The notes below the pieces were generated by a model. The model was not told the DNA's origin and did not search any database. It saw only the letters and a list, made by a program, of their open reading frames with translations. Positions 51,663 to 60,684 of a DNA stretch of 64,000 bases are shown piece after piece (the stretch's first letter is position 1; the number at the start of each line of letters is the position of its first letter). The stretch is from JADLGL01 sp963667605 (GTDB taxonomy: Bacteria > Pseudomonadota > Alphaproteobacteria > Rhizobiales > Kaistiaceae). The translations under genes were made by a program, and so were the position numbers. The stretch is taken from assembly GCA_963667605.2 (NCBI GenBank), contig CAXXUZ010000003.1:1550001-1614000 (forward strand), read 5' to 3'.

Positions 51663-52937
51663 TCATTGCGGCACGTAGCAGGCAATACCGCGGTGCTCGA
51701 AATCGGAGCAGGCGGCCCACGCCTCGTCCCTCGATACGAAGCCGACAAAGCGGGCGCGGTAGTGCACCACGCCATCGACGATTACGGTCTCGGTGCGTGG
51801 TGTGACGCTCGCCAGCAGCGTGCCCTCAAGCAATGTCGCCTCGGTCAGCCGTTCATACGCCGCTGCCTCCGATGGGAAGGCGCCGATCTGAATCGCCCAG
51901 CCAATTGGCAATGGCGGAGGCGGCTGCATCGGATCGAAATCCCCTTCCGCCGCCGGCAGGATCGGTTCGGGCGGGGTGATTGCGGCTGTGACGACCGGGT
52001 CCGTCCGCGCTGGATTGGCGCGCGGCAGCGGGACCGGGATAAGATCGAGAGGGCTGGCCACGACCAATGGCGCGGTGCGCAGTCCGGCATAGGCGCGCGG
52101 CAAGTAGGCTGCGATTAGATCGCGCATATGTTGGTCGCGTGAAGCGGAGCTGTTGCCGCCCATTACGACGGCGACCACATGGCGGTTGTCTCGCTTCAGC
52201 GATGTTACGAGATTGTAGCCGGAGGCACGAGTGTAGCCAGTTTTGATGCCGTCGACGCTGGTGACATTGCCGAGCAGATTGTTGTGGTTGCTGTATGTAA
52301 CGCCGTTCCATGTGAACGAGCGGGTGGAAAAATAGCCGAAATATTGCGGGAACCGATCCTGCAGGGCCCGGCCGAGCGTCGCCATATCGCGGGCGGTCGT
52401 GATCTGCCCGGAATCCGGAAGGCCATGCGGATTTCTGAAGGTAGTTGAGTTCATCCCAAGCGAACGCGCGGTGGATGTCATCCTTTGGGCGAAAGCGGCC
52501 GCGCTCGCTGAGAGATTTTCCGCAACGGCCATCGCCACGTCATTGGCCGATTTCGTCACCAAAGCGAGGATTGCGTCCTCGACCCGAATGGTTGATCCCG
52601 CCGCTAAGCCCAACTTCGACGGTGCTTGATTGGCGGCATTGGTCGAGACGGAAAGGCGTGAGGAGAGGCTGATCTTGCCGCGCTCCAAATCCTCGAAGAT
52701 GAGATAGAGCGTCATCATTTTGGTCAAGGAAGCCGGGTAGCGCCGAAGATCGGCATTGCGGGAGAACAGGACCTCTCCGGTTTTGGCATCGACGACGATC
52801 GCCGCGTAATTGTTCTCCGCTGCGTTCACCGTACTGGTAGCTGCTATGATTGCCGCGATTGTAATTGCGGCCACCATACCGAGGCCAACGAGGGCCCTGC
52901 GAAACGAAAGCAGCATTCGAAACCGAACTCTCCGCAT
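51663..52937 (-). CDS. D-alanyl-D-alanine carboxypeptidase with SPOR domain
   Basis: 424 residues from ATG 52937; ATG 52916 is an alternative with GGAGAG upstream. A signal/anchor helix (about 12-35) is followed by the peptidase S11 domain: SLTK (active Ser), KSANDVAMAV (SxN) and VDGIKTGYTRASGYNLV (KTG). A Pro-rich linker leads to a C-terminal SPOR domain (WAIQIGAFPSEAAAYERL ... ARFVGFVSRDEAWAAC), which binds denuded glycan at division sites. It trims the terminal D-Ala of peptidoglycan stem peptides in the periplasm. Confidence 0.93.
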   Translation of the reverse strand: MRRVRFRMLLSFRRALVGLGMVAAITIAAIIAATSTVNAAENNYAAIVVDAKTGEVLFSRNADLRRYPASLTKMMTLYLIFEDLERGKISLSSRLSVSTNAANQAPSKLGLAAGSTIRVEDAILALVTKSANDVAMAVAENLSASAAAFAQRMTSTARSLGMNSTTFRNPHGLPDSGQITTARDMATLGRALQDRFPQYFGYFSTRSFTWNGVTYSNHNNLLGNVTSVDGIKTGYTRASGYNLVTSLKRDNRHVVAVVMGGNSSASRDQHMRDLIAAYLPRAYAGLRTAPLVVASPLDLIPVPLPRANPARTDPVVTAAITPPEPILPAAEGDFDPMQPPPPLPIGWAIQIGAFPSEAAAYERLTEATLLEGTLLASVTPRTETVIVDGVVHYRARFVGFVSRDEAWAACSDFEHRGIACYVPQ

Positions 52938-53402
52938 CAACACAAAGCAGCCATTTTTGCTGCTGCCCAACGGTCGGCCAATCACTCCGATCACACGCGC
53001 ACTCCAACAGGCTACGGCCAATCGGCCGCAATCGAGCGGCGCGTAGGTCCAAGATTTCCCACGCGACTTTGGTCCAATCGAGGAGATGTGAGGACCGACA
53101 ATCGCAGGGCCAAATGCTATGGCGACACCGTTACGAAAGGGTAAACCGCACAACATCCCGGAGCGGCGTTTCGATATGCTAGAAGGGTTTGCGGGGTCGT
53201 CCGGCTCGGCGACGGTACTGCGCGCACGAATTCGCGGCCCGGTCCCCACTGATCGACCGACGGCTTGTGGTGCCCGTCCTCACTGCCAGTGGCACCGCGG
53301 CTAGTTTTGACCGATTCAGATCGGTATTCTAGCGTTCCCGGATTGCGGGGCGCGCCGATTCACGGCAGGGTTCGGGTTGAATGTGTTCGGGTGAAGGGCT
53401 CC
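52938..53402. other. Divergent intergenic region dac / clpS
   Basis: 465 bases between divergent genes. Several short open frames exist (for example 53119-53304) but have shadow-like composition and no ribosome site. TTGACC at about 53307 is a possible -35 element without a convincing -10. No repeats or hairpins of note. Confidence 0.5.
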
Positions 53403-53720
53403 ATGCGTCGATCCGATGATGACGACCCCAGCGTCGGCGTTGCCACCAAGACCAAGCCGAAGACCAAGCGGCCGAGCCTATACCGCGTCTTGCTGCTTAA
53501 TGATGACTACACGCCGATGGAGTTCGTAGTTCATGTGCTGGAGCGGTTTTTTCAAAGGAGCAGTGAGGATGCCACTAGAATCATGCTCCATGTGCACCAA
53601 CATGGAGTGGGTGAGTGCGGCGTCTACACATTCGAAGTGGCCGAGACTAAGGTCACCCAAGTGATGGATTTTGCGCGCAAGAATCAGCATCCGCTGCAAT
53701 GCGTGATGGAGAAGAAGTGA
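53403..53720 (+). CDS. clpS: ATP-dependent Clp protease adaptor
   Basis: 105 residues from ATG 53403. The N-terminal ~25 residues are disordered and charged. The core has RVLLLNDDYTPMEFVVHVLE, HQHGVGECGVYTFEVAETKV and a terminal NQHPLQCVMEKK, with the Asp-Asp and His residues of the N-degron pocket. ClpS delivers N-end-rule substrates to ClpA, encoded immediately downstream (9-base gap). Confidence 0.96.
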   Translation: MRRSDDDDPSVGVATKTKPKTKRPSLYRVLLLNDDYTPMEFVVHVLERFFQRSSEDATRIMLHVHQHGVGECGVYTFEVAETKVTQVMDFARKNQHPLQCVMEKK

Positions 53721-53729
53721 GGATAGTCA

Positions 53730-56159
53730 GTGCCGTCATTCTCTCGAAGCCTTGAAAAGGTCCTGCATCAAGCGCTGGCAATGGCCAATGAGCGGCATCA
53801 GGAATATGCGACCCTGGAGCATTTGTTGCTGGCGCTGACTGAGGACCAGGACGCGGCCGCCGTAATGCGGGCCTGCAATGTCGATATCGACGTTTTGCGC
53901 CGCAGTCTCACCGACTATATCGATACCGAGCTGGCCAATCTCGCGGCCGATGGCGACGAGGATTCCAAGCCGACGGCTGGCTTTCAGCGGGTGATCCAGC
54001 GCGCCGTCATTCACGTTCAATCATCGGGCCGCGAGGAGGTGACGGGCGCCAATGTGCTAGTGGCGATCTTCGCCGAACGCGAAAGCCATGCCGCCTATTT
54101 CCTGCAAGAGCAGGATATGGCCCGCTATGACGCGGTCAACTATATCAGCCATGGCATCGCCAAGCGGGCAGGGATGTCCGAATCGCGGCCGGTTCATGGC
54201 GTTGACGATGATGCCGCCACGGTCGATGGTCGCGGTGAGTCCAAGAAGAAGGCTGATGCTCTCGACGCTTATTGCGTCAATCTCAACGAAAAGGCGAAGG
54301 CTGGCCGGATCGATCCGCTGATCGGCCGCGACAGCGAGCTGCGGCGCACGATCCAGGTGCTTTGCCGTCGTCAAAAGAACAACCCGCTCTTCGTCGGTGA
54401 GCCCGGCGTTGGCAAGACCGCGATCGCTGAGGGCCTCGCCAAGCGGATCGTCGAAGACGATATTCCCGCCGTCCTCAAGGATTCGACGGTTTTTGCTCTC
54501 GATTTAGGTGCGCTGCTGGCCGGGACGCGCTATCGCGGCGATTTCGAAGAACGGCTGAAGCAGGTAGTGAAGGAGATCGAGGAATATCCTGGCGGGATCA
54601 TGTTCATCGACGAGATTCACACGGTGATCGGCGCCGGCGCGACCTCCGGCGGAGCGATGGATGCCTCGAATCTGCTCAAGCCGGCGCTCGCCAGCGGCAC
54701 GATCCGCTGCATCGGTTCAACCACCTACAAGGAATATCGACAGTTCTTCGAGAAAGACAGGGCGCTGGTGCGCCGGTTCCAGAAGATCGACATCAATGAG
54801 CCTTCAGTTCCCGACACGATCGACATTCTCCGCGGCCTGAAGCCCTATTTCGAGGACTTCCACAAAGTCCGTTTCACCAATGACGCAATCAAGACGGCGG
54901 TCGAACTCTCGGCCCGTTACATCAACGATCGCAAGCTGCCAGACAAGGCCATCGATGTGATCGACGAAAGCGGCGCCTCGCAGATGCTGGTGCCGGAGTC
55001 GCGGCGGCGGAAGACGATCGGCGTAAAGGAGATTGAGGTCACGATCGCGACCATGGCGCGGATTCCGCCGAAGAGCGTCTCCAAAGACGATGCCGAAGTG
55101 CTGCAGAATCTCGAAGAGACTCTGAAGCGAATGGTCTACGGCCAGGACAAGGCAATCCAGCGCTTGGCCTCGGCGATAAAGCTTGCCCGCGCCGGATTGC
55201 GGGAGCCGGAAAAACCGATCGGGAACTATCTGTTCTCCGGCCCGACCGGCGTTGGCAAGACCGAGGTTGCGCGGCAGCTCGCGGCCTCGCTTGGCGTCGA
55301 GCTGCTCCGCTTTGACATGTCGGAATATATGGAGCGCCACACGGTCTCACGGCTGATCGGCGCTCCGCCCGGTTATGTGGGCTTCGACCAGGGCGGTCTC
55401 CTGACAGATGGTGTCGACCAACATCCATATTGCGTGTTGCTGCTCGACGAAATTGAGAAGGCACATCCCGATCTTTTCAACATCCTGTTGCAGGTGATGG
55501 ATCACGGCAAGCTCACCGATCACAACGGCAAGCAAGTCGATTTTCGCAACGTCATTTTGATTATGACTACCAATGCCGGCGCTGCCGATATGGCCAAGCC
55601 GTCCATGGGCTTCAACCAGAGGAAGCGTGTGGGCGACGATTTGGAGGCGATCGACCGCCTGTTCGCGCCCGAGTTCCGCAATCGCCTCGATGCGATCGTT
55701 GGGTTCAGCGATCTGCCGCTCGAGGTGGTGCATCAGGTCGTGCGGAAATTCGTTTTGCAGCTCGAAGCGCAGCTTTCCGATCGCGGCGTTCTGTTCGATC
55801 TCTCCGATGAGGCTGTCAACTGGCTAGCCGAGAAAGGCTATGACAACCGCATGGGCGCCAGGCCCCTGGCCCGGGTGATCCAGGATCACATCAAGCAGCC
55901 ATTAGCCGAGGAGGTCCTATTCGGCAAGCTCAAGCTTGGCGGCACCGTCTGCGTTGGCGTCACTGGAACCGGCAAATCCAAGGAACTCAAGCTCGAAATC
56001 GTTGACGACGTACCGGTCCGTCCGAAGCCGGAGTCTGTGCCGCGTAAGAAACGAGCCAGGCCACGCAAGCGCACTGCGCGAAAGCCGGCGGTGGGCAACA
56101 GCAACACTAGCGGCCGTCGCAACGGTCTGGTGCCGAAGGTGCCGCTGAAGACCGAGTAA
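53730..56159 (+). CDS. clpA: ATP-dependent Clp protease ATP-binding subunit ClpA
   Basis: 809 residues from GTG 53730. The N-domain (1-145) binds ClpS. AAA-1 has Walker A VGEPGVGKTAIAEGLA and Walker B GGIMFIDEIHTVIGAGATSG; AAA-2 has SGPTGVGKTEVARQL and LLLDEIEKAHPDLFN. It unfolds substrates for ClpP. Beyond the usual end, the last ~50 residues form a Lys/Arg/Pro-rich tail (PRKKRARPRKRTARKPAVGN), absent from the 758-residue E. coli protein. Confidence 0.96.
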   Translation: MPSFSRSLEKVLHQALAMANERHQEYATLEHLLLALTEDQDAAAVMRACNVDIDVLRRSLTDYIDTELANLAADGDEDSKPTAGFQRVIQRAVIHVQSSGREEVTGANVLVAIFAERESHAAYFLQEQDMARYDAVNYISHGIAKRAGMSESRPVHGVDDDAATVDGRGESKKKADALDAYCVNLNEKAKAGRIDPLIGRDSELRRTIQVLCRRQKNNPLFVGEPGVGKTAIAEGLAKRIVEDDIPAVLKDSTVFALDLGALLAGTRYRGDFEERLKQVVKEIEEYPGGIMFIDEIHTVIGAGATSGGAMDASNLLKPALASGTIRCIGSTTYKEYRQFFEKDRALVRRFQKIDINEPSVPDTIDILRGLKPYFEDFHKVRFTNDAIKTAVELSARYINDRKLPDKAIDVIDESGASQMLVPESRRRKTIGVKEIEVTIATMARIPPKSVSKDDAEVLQNLEETLKRMVYGQDKAIQRLASAIKLARAGLREPEKPIGNYLFSGPTGVGKTEVARQLAASLGVELLRFDMSEYMERHTVSRLIGAPPGYVGFDQGGLLTDGVDQHPYCVLLLDEIEKAHPDLFNILLQVMDHGKLTDHNGKQVDFRNVILIMTTNAGAADMAKPSMGFNQRKRVGDDLEAIDRLFAPEFRNRLDAIVGFSDLPLEVVHQVVRKFVLQLEAQLSDRGVLFDLSDEAVNWLAEKGYDNRMGARPLARVIQDHIKQPLAEEVLFGKLKLGGTVCVGVTGTGKSKELKLEIVDDVPVRPKPESVPRKKRARPRKRTARKPAVGNSNTSGRRNGLVPKVPLKTE

Positions 56160-56240
56160 CGGGCCGCCTGCTGAATCAGATCTCACGGCTGTAGTCGTAA
56201 AGTTGCGACTCCCAGCCAGTACGATTCTTGGGAGCGAAAC

Positions 56241-57014
56241 ATGGACGGTCCTAGCGCTGACCGTTTCGCCGGGGCGCCGCCGCTGGTCCTTCGCGGACTG
56301 ACCAAAGCGTTCCACCGACATCCGGTCGTCGATCAACTCGACCTTACCATCCGCCCAGGCGAACTATATGCGCTGCTTGGCCCTAATGGTGCCGGCAAGA
56401 CGACAACGATGCGCATGGTGGCCGGCCTACTCGCCCCTTCGGACGGGTCGATCGAGGTTTTCGGAATCGACGTGCTCGCCGAGCCGCAAAGGGCCAAACA
56501 ATTGGTCGCCTGGCTGCCGGACGAACCGCTACTCTATGACAAGTTGACCGTACTCGAATATCTCGAATTCGTTGCCGCGCTTTGGTCGGTCCCGCCGGAG
56601 GTCGCCGAGCCACGTGCCGAGAAATTGTTGAAAGGTCTGGAACTCTGGGACCACCGCGGCGACCGCTGCGAGACATACTCGCGCGGGATGAAGCAGAAGG
56701 CCTGCCTCGCCGGGGCGCTAATCCACGACCCCGCGCTCATGCTGCTGGACGAACCGCTGACAGGTCTCGACGCCGGCATCGCCCGACGCGTGAAAGATAT
56801 GCTCCAAGAGCGGGCACGGGCCGGCTGTTCGATCATCCTCACAACCCATATTCTCGAGGTCGCTGAACGTCTTGCCGACCGGATTGGCATTATCGCCAAC
56901 GGTAAGCTTTTGGCTGAGGGCACTTTGGCCGAACTCAGAATCTTGTCCGGGGCAGGGCAGGCGAGCCTCGAGGATCTGTTTCTTCAGTTGGTGTCTGATC
57001 CGGCGACGGCCTGA
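56241..57014 (+). CDS. ABC transporter ATP-binding protein
   Basis: 257 residues. Walker A LLGPNGAGKTTTMRMVAGLL, Q-loop region LVAWLPDEPLLYDKLTVLEY, signature YSRGMKQKACLAGALIHDP (SRG in place of SGG), Walker B LMLLDEPLTGLD and H-loop LTTHILEVAERLADRI are all present. It powers the permease encoded next, whose start overlaps its stop by one base. The order ATPase then large permease, without a binding protein, suggests an ABC-2-like exporter; substrate unknown. Confidence 0.9.
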   Translation: MDGPSADRFAGAPPLVLRGLTKAFHRHPVVDQLDLTIRPGELYALLGPNGAGKTTTMRMVAGLLAPSDGSIEVFGIDVLAEPQRAKQLVAWLPDEPLLYDKLTVLEYLEFVAALWSVPPEVAEPRAEKLLKGLELWDHRGDRCETYSRGMKQKACLAGALIHDPALMLLDEPLTGLDAGIARRVKDMLQERARAGCSIILTTHILEVAERLADRIGIIANGKLLAEGTLAELRILSGAGQASLEDLFLQLVSDPATA

Positions 57015-58564
57015 TGGTATTCAGGCCGGGCTCGATCCGTTGGTTTCTGGCCCATGATCTCCGGGTCACCTGGCGCACCTGGTTCCAGCGCAAGCGGCGG
57101 AAGAGGCGCATTTCAATCCCCGCGCCGCTCATTGCCATTACCGTGGTTCTGGCGGTCACCTTGGCGCTCGGAGTTCCGCTCGCGATCGCGATTGGCGAAA
57201 CCGCGATCGTCGCCACGCCGATTGTAGCGGTCCTGATCGGCGGCGCCTTCTTCGTGATCTTCACGTTGATGATGTCGCAAACCTTCGTGACCGCGGTCGA
57301 TGTATTTTACGAACGCGGCGACCTCGATTTGCTTCTTTCGTCGCCGATCTCGCCCACGCGAATCCTCGTGGCTCGCGCCGCGGCGATGGCGGTGAACCCG
57401 GCGCTGCTGTTCGGCGGCATGATCACGCCGGTCGTTCTGCCGTTAGCGATTTTGGGGCATCCGCACATTCTGGCTGCCTATGTAGTAATCGTGGCATTGG
57501 CGTTGTCGGCAACAGCGGTTGACCTGGCGATAGCCATCGGCCTGTTCTCGGCGATAGGGCCTCGAGGCACCCGAACCGCCGCGCAAATTCTGGCGGCGAT
57601 AGTGGGCGCCGCTCTCGTTATCGTCGCAATATTCCTGAGATCCTTTGAAGGGGCCGAGGACAACGTTTTCAGCGCGGCATGGCTCAATGATCTGGCACAA
57701 AACGACAATTTGCCAGCTCTGGTGTCGGTGCCGGCGGAGGCTGTCCTCGGATCGCCTGGGCCCTTGGCGATCATCGTGGTTTTCGCGTTGAGCGCGTTTG
57801 CCGCTGTTGGCCTCTGGGTGGGCCGTCGGTTCTCCCGGGATGCTGCTGCGGCGAACCGTGCCGACACTGCGCGCCGTCGGACCGGTCGCGGTGACGCACG
57901 TTTCGGGGCCAGCAGTTTGCGCGCCACGATTTCCAAGGAGCTAAGACTATTGTTGCGTGATCCCGGTCTCATATCCCAGGTCGTTTTGCGAGTTGTGTAT
58001 GTGATTCCGGTTGCGGCCGTTGTGTTGATGGATCGTGACGATACGGCAACGATCATGCCCTTCTTGGTCGCCGGCGCGGCTACTTTGCTAGCCGGTCAAT
58101 TGGCTGGCAGCATCGCCTGGATCACGCTGTCGGCCGAGGACGCGCCCGAGTTTCTGGCTACTTCTCCGGTGCCGATTCGAGCCTTCTGGCGTGCCAAGCT
58201 GGCCGTTGCGACCGGCGTTCCCGCTCTCCTGATCGCGCCGGTGTTGGTGGTGCTGGCTTTGACCGAACCACGAGCAGCCATGATCGGTCTGGTTGGTTCT
58301 GCGGCGTCGGCCGGATCGGCTGCGTTGATTAATCTTTGGCTGCAGAAGCCGTCGCGGCGGACAGAATACCGACGGGCCATGCAATCAAACTTCGGCGCCA
58401 CCGTTCTTGAGCTTGCAACCAGTGTTTCTTTCGCTGCCACGGCCGGGCTCGCGACAGCGGGGCTCGTCCATGCGTGGATTCCACTCGTGGTGGCGGTCAC
58501 GGTACCGGCACTGGCATATCGATCGGAGGGGGCGATTCGGGAGCGGATGACAGCCGCCGCCTAG
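57014..58564 (+). CDS. ABC transporter permease
   Basis: 516 residues with about 12 hydrophobic helices in two halves around a central hydrophilic region (about 280-320). The first motif after helix 2 is FVTAVDVFYERGDLDLLLSS with PISPTRILVARAAAM, repeated in form in the second half (APEFLATSPVPIRAFWRAKL), as in ABC-2 type exporters of the YfiB/pABC group. It ends by a four-base overlap with the convergent FemAB-like gene. Confidence 0.85.
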   Translation: MVFRPGSIRWFLAHDLRVTWRTWFQRKRRKRRISIPAPLIAITVVLAVTLALGVPLAIAIGETAIVATPIVAVLIGGAFFVIFTLMMSQTFVTAVDVFYERGDLDLLLSSPISPTRILVARAAAMAVNPALLFGGMITPVVLPLAILGHPHILAAYVVIVALALSATAVDLAIAIGLFSAIGPRGTRTAAQILAAIVGAALVIVAIFLRSFEGAEDNVFSAAWLNDLAQNDNLPALVSVPAEAVLGSPGPLAIIVVFALSAFAAVGLWVGRRFSRDAAAANRADTARRRTGRGDARFGASSLRATISKELRLLLRDPGLISQVVLRVVYVIPVAAVVLMDRDDTATIMPFLVAGAATLLAGQLAGSIAWITLSAEDAPEFLATSPVPIRAFWRAKLAVATGVPALLIAPVLVVLALTEPRAAMIGLVGSAASAGSAALINLWLQKPSRRTEYRRAMQSNFGATVLELATSVSFAATAGLATAGLVHAWIPLVVAVTVPALAYRSEGAIRERMTAAA

Positions 58565-59802
58565 TCGACGCGCTTGAACGGCGTGTGGCGGGAGTGCAGT
58601 TCGACTGCCATCGCCGCCTGCTTGCGTTCGCTGGTGAGATATTGTTCGACCGCATTACGAAAACCGGGATCGGCAATCCAATGCGCCGAAAAAGTGGGCG
58701 TTGCCGCATAGCCGCGCGCCAGCTTGTGCTCGCCCTGCGCACCGGCCTCGACTCGGTCTAGGCCGTGGTCGATTGCCCAGTCGATCGCCTGATAGTAACA
58801 GAGCTCGAAATGAAGGAATGGATGGTACTCGTTGGCGCCCCAATATCGGCCATGAAGTGTATCGGAGCCGATGAAATTGAGCGCACCGGCGACATAGCGC
58901 TCGCCGTTTCGGGCCAGCGCGAGCAATATGCGATCCGGCATCCGCTCGCCGATCATGTCGAAGAAGCGGCGATTGAGATAGGGCCGACCCCATTTTCGGC
59001 CGCCGGTATCCATGTAGAAGCCAAAGAACGCATCCCACGCCGCTTCGTTGAGATCGGAGCCGGTGAGGAGGTCGATCGACAGGCCGCTCAGAGCCCCACG
59101 ACGCTCGCGTCTCAGTGCCTTACGTTTGCGCGACGAAAGGCTATCTAGGAAATCGTCGAAATCTCGATAGCCCGCGTTCTGAAAATGGAATTGCAGGTCG
59201 GTGCGCTTCAGATAGCCCAGCTGGCTACACAGCTCCCGTTCTTCGGGCAGCATGAATGTCACGTGGACCGAGGATAGCCGTTCTCGGGTCGCAAGCTCGG
59301 TGGCGGCGCCGGCAAGTGCGCGCTGATGCTCAGCGGCTCTGTCACCTCCGACGGTCAGCAGGCGTCGCCCGGTCGCGGGCGTGAATGGCACCGAGGCTTG
59401 GAGTTTCGGGTAGTAGCGGCCGCCGGCGCGTTGATAGGCGTCAGCCCAGCCATGGTCGAACACATATTCGCCCATAGAATCGCTCTTGAGGTAGAGCGGC
59501 ATCGCGGCGACGACGCCGCCGTCTTCCAGCGCGAGGTGCCGCGGCGTCCAGCCGGTCCCGGCTTGAACGCAGCCGGATTGCTCCAAGCAATCCAGAAAAT
59601 CGAAGCTGAGGAACGGATTGTAGGGGAGGCGATCGTGGTCATCCGATGCCGCCAGCGGTCGATCGCTCGTCCAGCCGGGATTGGCGACCCGATCCCATGC
59701 CGCGCGCCCGATCTCGGCGATCGAAGAGACGACGCGAACAGTCTCCGCCGGTCGCCGACCTGCCTCCGCCATCGCCTGCTCAATCGACTTCGATGATCGC
59801 AT
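58561..59802 (-). CDS. FemAB/GNAT-like protein (DUF482)
   Basis: 413 residues. NPFLSFDFLDCLEQSGCVQA near the start, a central FLDSLSSRKRKALRRERRGA and C-terminal GALNFIGSDTLHGRYWGANE and HFELCYYQAIDWAIDHGLDR with VEAGAQGEHKLARGY identify the peptidogalycan-biosynthesis/FemAB_like family. It is predicted to be an acyl- or aminoacyltransferase on a cell-envelope substrate; activity not established. The start overlaps the end of the RidA gene by 23 bases. Confidence 0.88.
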   Translation of the reverse strand: MRSSKSIEQAMAEAGRRPAETVRVVSSIAEIGRAAWDRVANPGWTSDRPLAASDDHDRLPYNPFLSFDFLDCLEQSGCVQAGTGWTPRHLALEDGGVVAAMPLYLKSDSMGEYVFDHGWADAYQRAGGRYYPKLQASVPFTPATGRRLLTVGGDRAAEHQRALAGAATELATRERLSSVHVTFMLPEERELCSQLGYLKRTDLQFHFQNAGYRDFDDFLDSLSSRKRKALRRERRGALSGLSIDLLTGSDLNEAAWDAFFGFYMDTGGRKWGRPYLNRRFFDMIGERMPDRILLALARNGERYVAGALNFIGSDTLHGRYWGANEYHPFLHFELCYYQAIDWAIDHGLDRVEAGAQGEHKLARGYAATPTFSAHWIADPGFRNAVEQYLTSERKQAAMAVELHSRHTPFKRVD

Positions 59803-60244
59803 CGATCAGCGTTGCCGCATTCATCGGCAGGCTGGCGGCGACCAGCACCGTGCGCGAATGGCGACCGCGGTCGCCGAACACCTCGACGAGAAGATCGGAT
59901 GCGCCGTCCAGAACCCTGTGCGGCTCGGTGAAATCCACCGTGCCATTGATAAAGCCCGTGAGCCGGGCGATGCGACGGATTCGATCGAGATCGCCCAAAG
60001 CCGCCTTGGCCTGGGCCAATATGTTGATCGCCGAAAGTCTCGCCGCCTGCTTGCCTGCTTCGATATCGATTTCGCGACCGAGCTTGCCTTCGAATTCGAG
60101 CCCGGACGGCCCGAGGGGCAACTGCCCAGAAACGAACAGAAGCCCGTTGCTCACCACTGCCGATACATAGTTCGCTGCCGGTGCGCTCGGCTTCGGCAGG
60201 TTGATGCCAAGTTTGCTCAGCCGATCTGCGGCGCTGTCGGCCAT
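59780..60244 (-). CDS. RidA/YjgF family enamine deaminase
   Basis: 154 residues. The Rid core shows FVSGQLPLGPSGLEFEGKLG, SAINILAQAKAALGDLDRIR, GFINGTVDFTEPHRVLDGAS and a C-terminal HSRTVLVAASLPMNAATLID with the conserved Arg. This is the longer bacterial subgroup (about 150 residues), which hydrolyses reactive enamine/imine intermediates. Co-transcribed with the FemAB-like gene; divergent from gatC. Confidence 0.92.
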   Translation of the reverse strand: MADSAADRLSKLGINLPKPSAPAANYVSAVVSNGLLFVSGQLPLGPSGLEFEGKLGREIDIEAGKQAARLSAINILAQAKAALGDLDRIRRIARLTGFINGTVDFTEPHRVLDGASDLLVEVFGDRGRHSRTVLVAASLPMNAATLIDAIIEVD

Positions 60245-60396
60245 CTCGGATTTTCCTCGGGGCGCGGGGTCTCTGCGTTGGCCAGCCCAGACACTACCTC
60301 AGCGGTCTCGTGCCGCCAATCAGCTTGGTTGCCGCCCGCTCGGCCCGGGTGTTATAGCGGCTTCCCGTTCCTCGCACGTCTCTCAAGGTTCGCCCG

Positions 60397-60684
60397 ATGC
60401 CCGTTGACACCGCTACCGTCAAGCGCGTCGCGCGCCTCGCCCGGATCGCCGTCTCCGACGAGGAGGCGGAGACCCTGCGAGGCTCGCTGAATGAGATTCT
60501 TGGATTTGTCGAGCATCTCAATGAAGTGAATGTCGAGGGCATCGAGCCGATGAACTCGGTGCTGCCGATGCCGATGAAGAAGCGGCGCGACGAGGTGACG
60601 GAAGGTTTCCGCGCCGACGACATTGTCGCCAACGCGCCGGTCCATGATGATGGCTTCTTCGTCGTACCAAAAGTGGTGGAGTGA
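60397..60684 (+). CDS. gatC: Asp/Glu-tRNA amidotransferase subunit C
   Basis: 95 residues, with VKRVARLARIAVSDEEAETL near the start, ILGFVEHLNEVNVEGIEPMN in the middle and ADDIVANAPVHDDGFFVVPK, VVE at the end, as in all GatC proteins. It stabilises GatA within GatCAB. Its stop overlaps gatA by four bases. Confidence 0.96.
   Translation: MPVDTATVKRVARLARIAVSDEEAETLRGSLNEILGFVEHLNEVNVEGIEPMNSVLPMPMKKRRDEVTEGFRADDIVANAPVHDDGFFVVPKVVE

Noticed and set aside
53119..53304. Short open frame between dac and clpS
   Set aside because: No ribosome site, Arg/Pro-rich, overlaps other equally weak frames.
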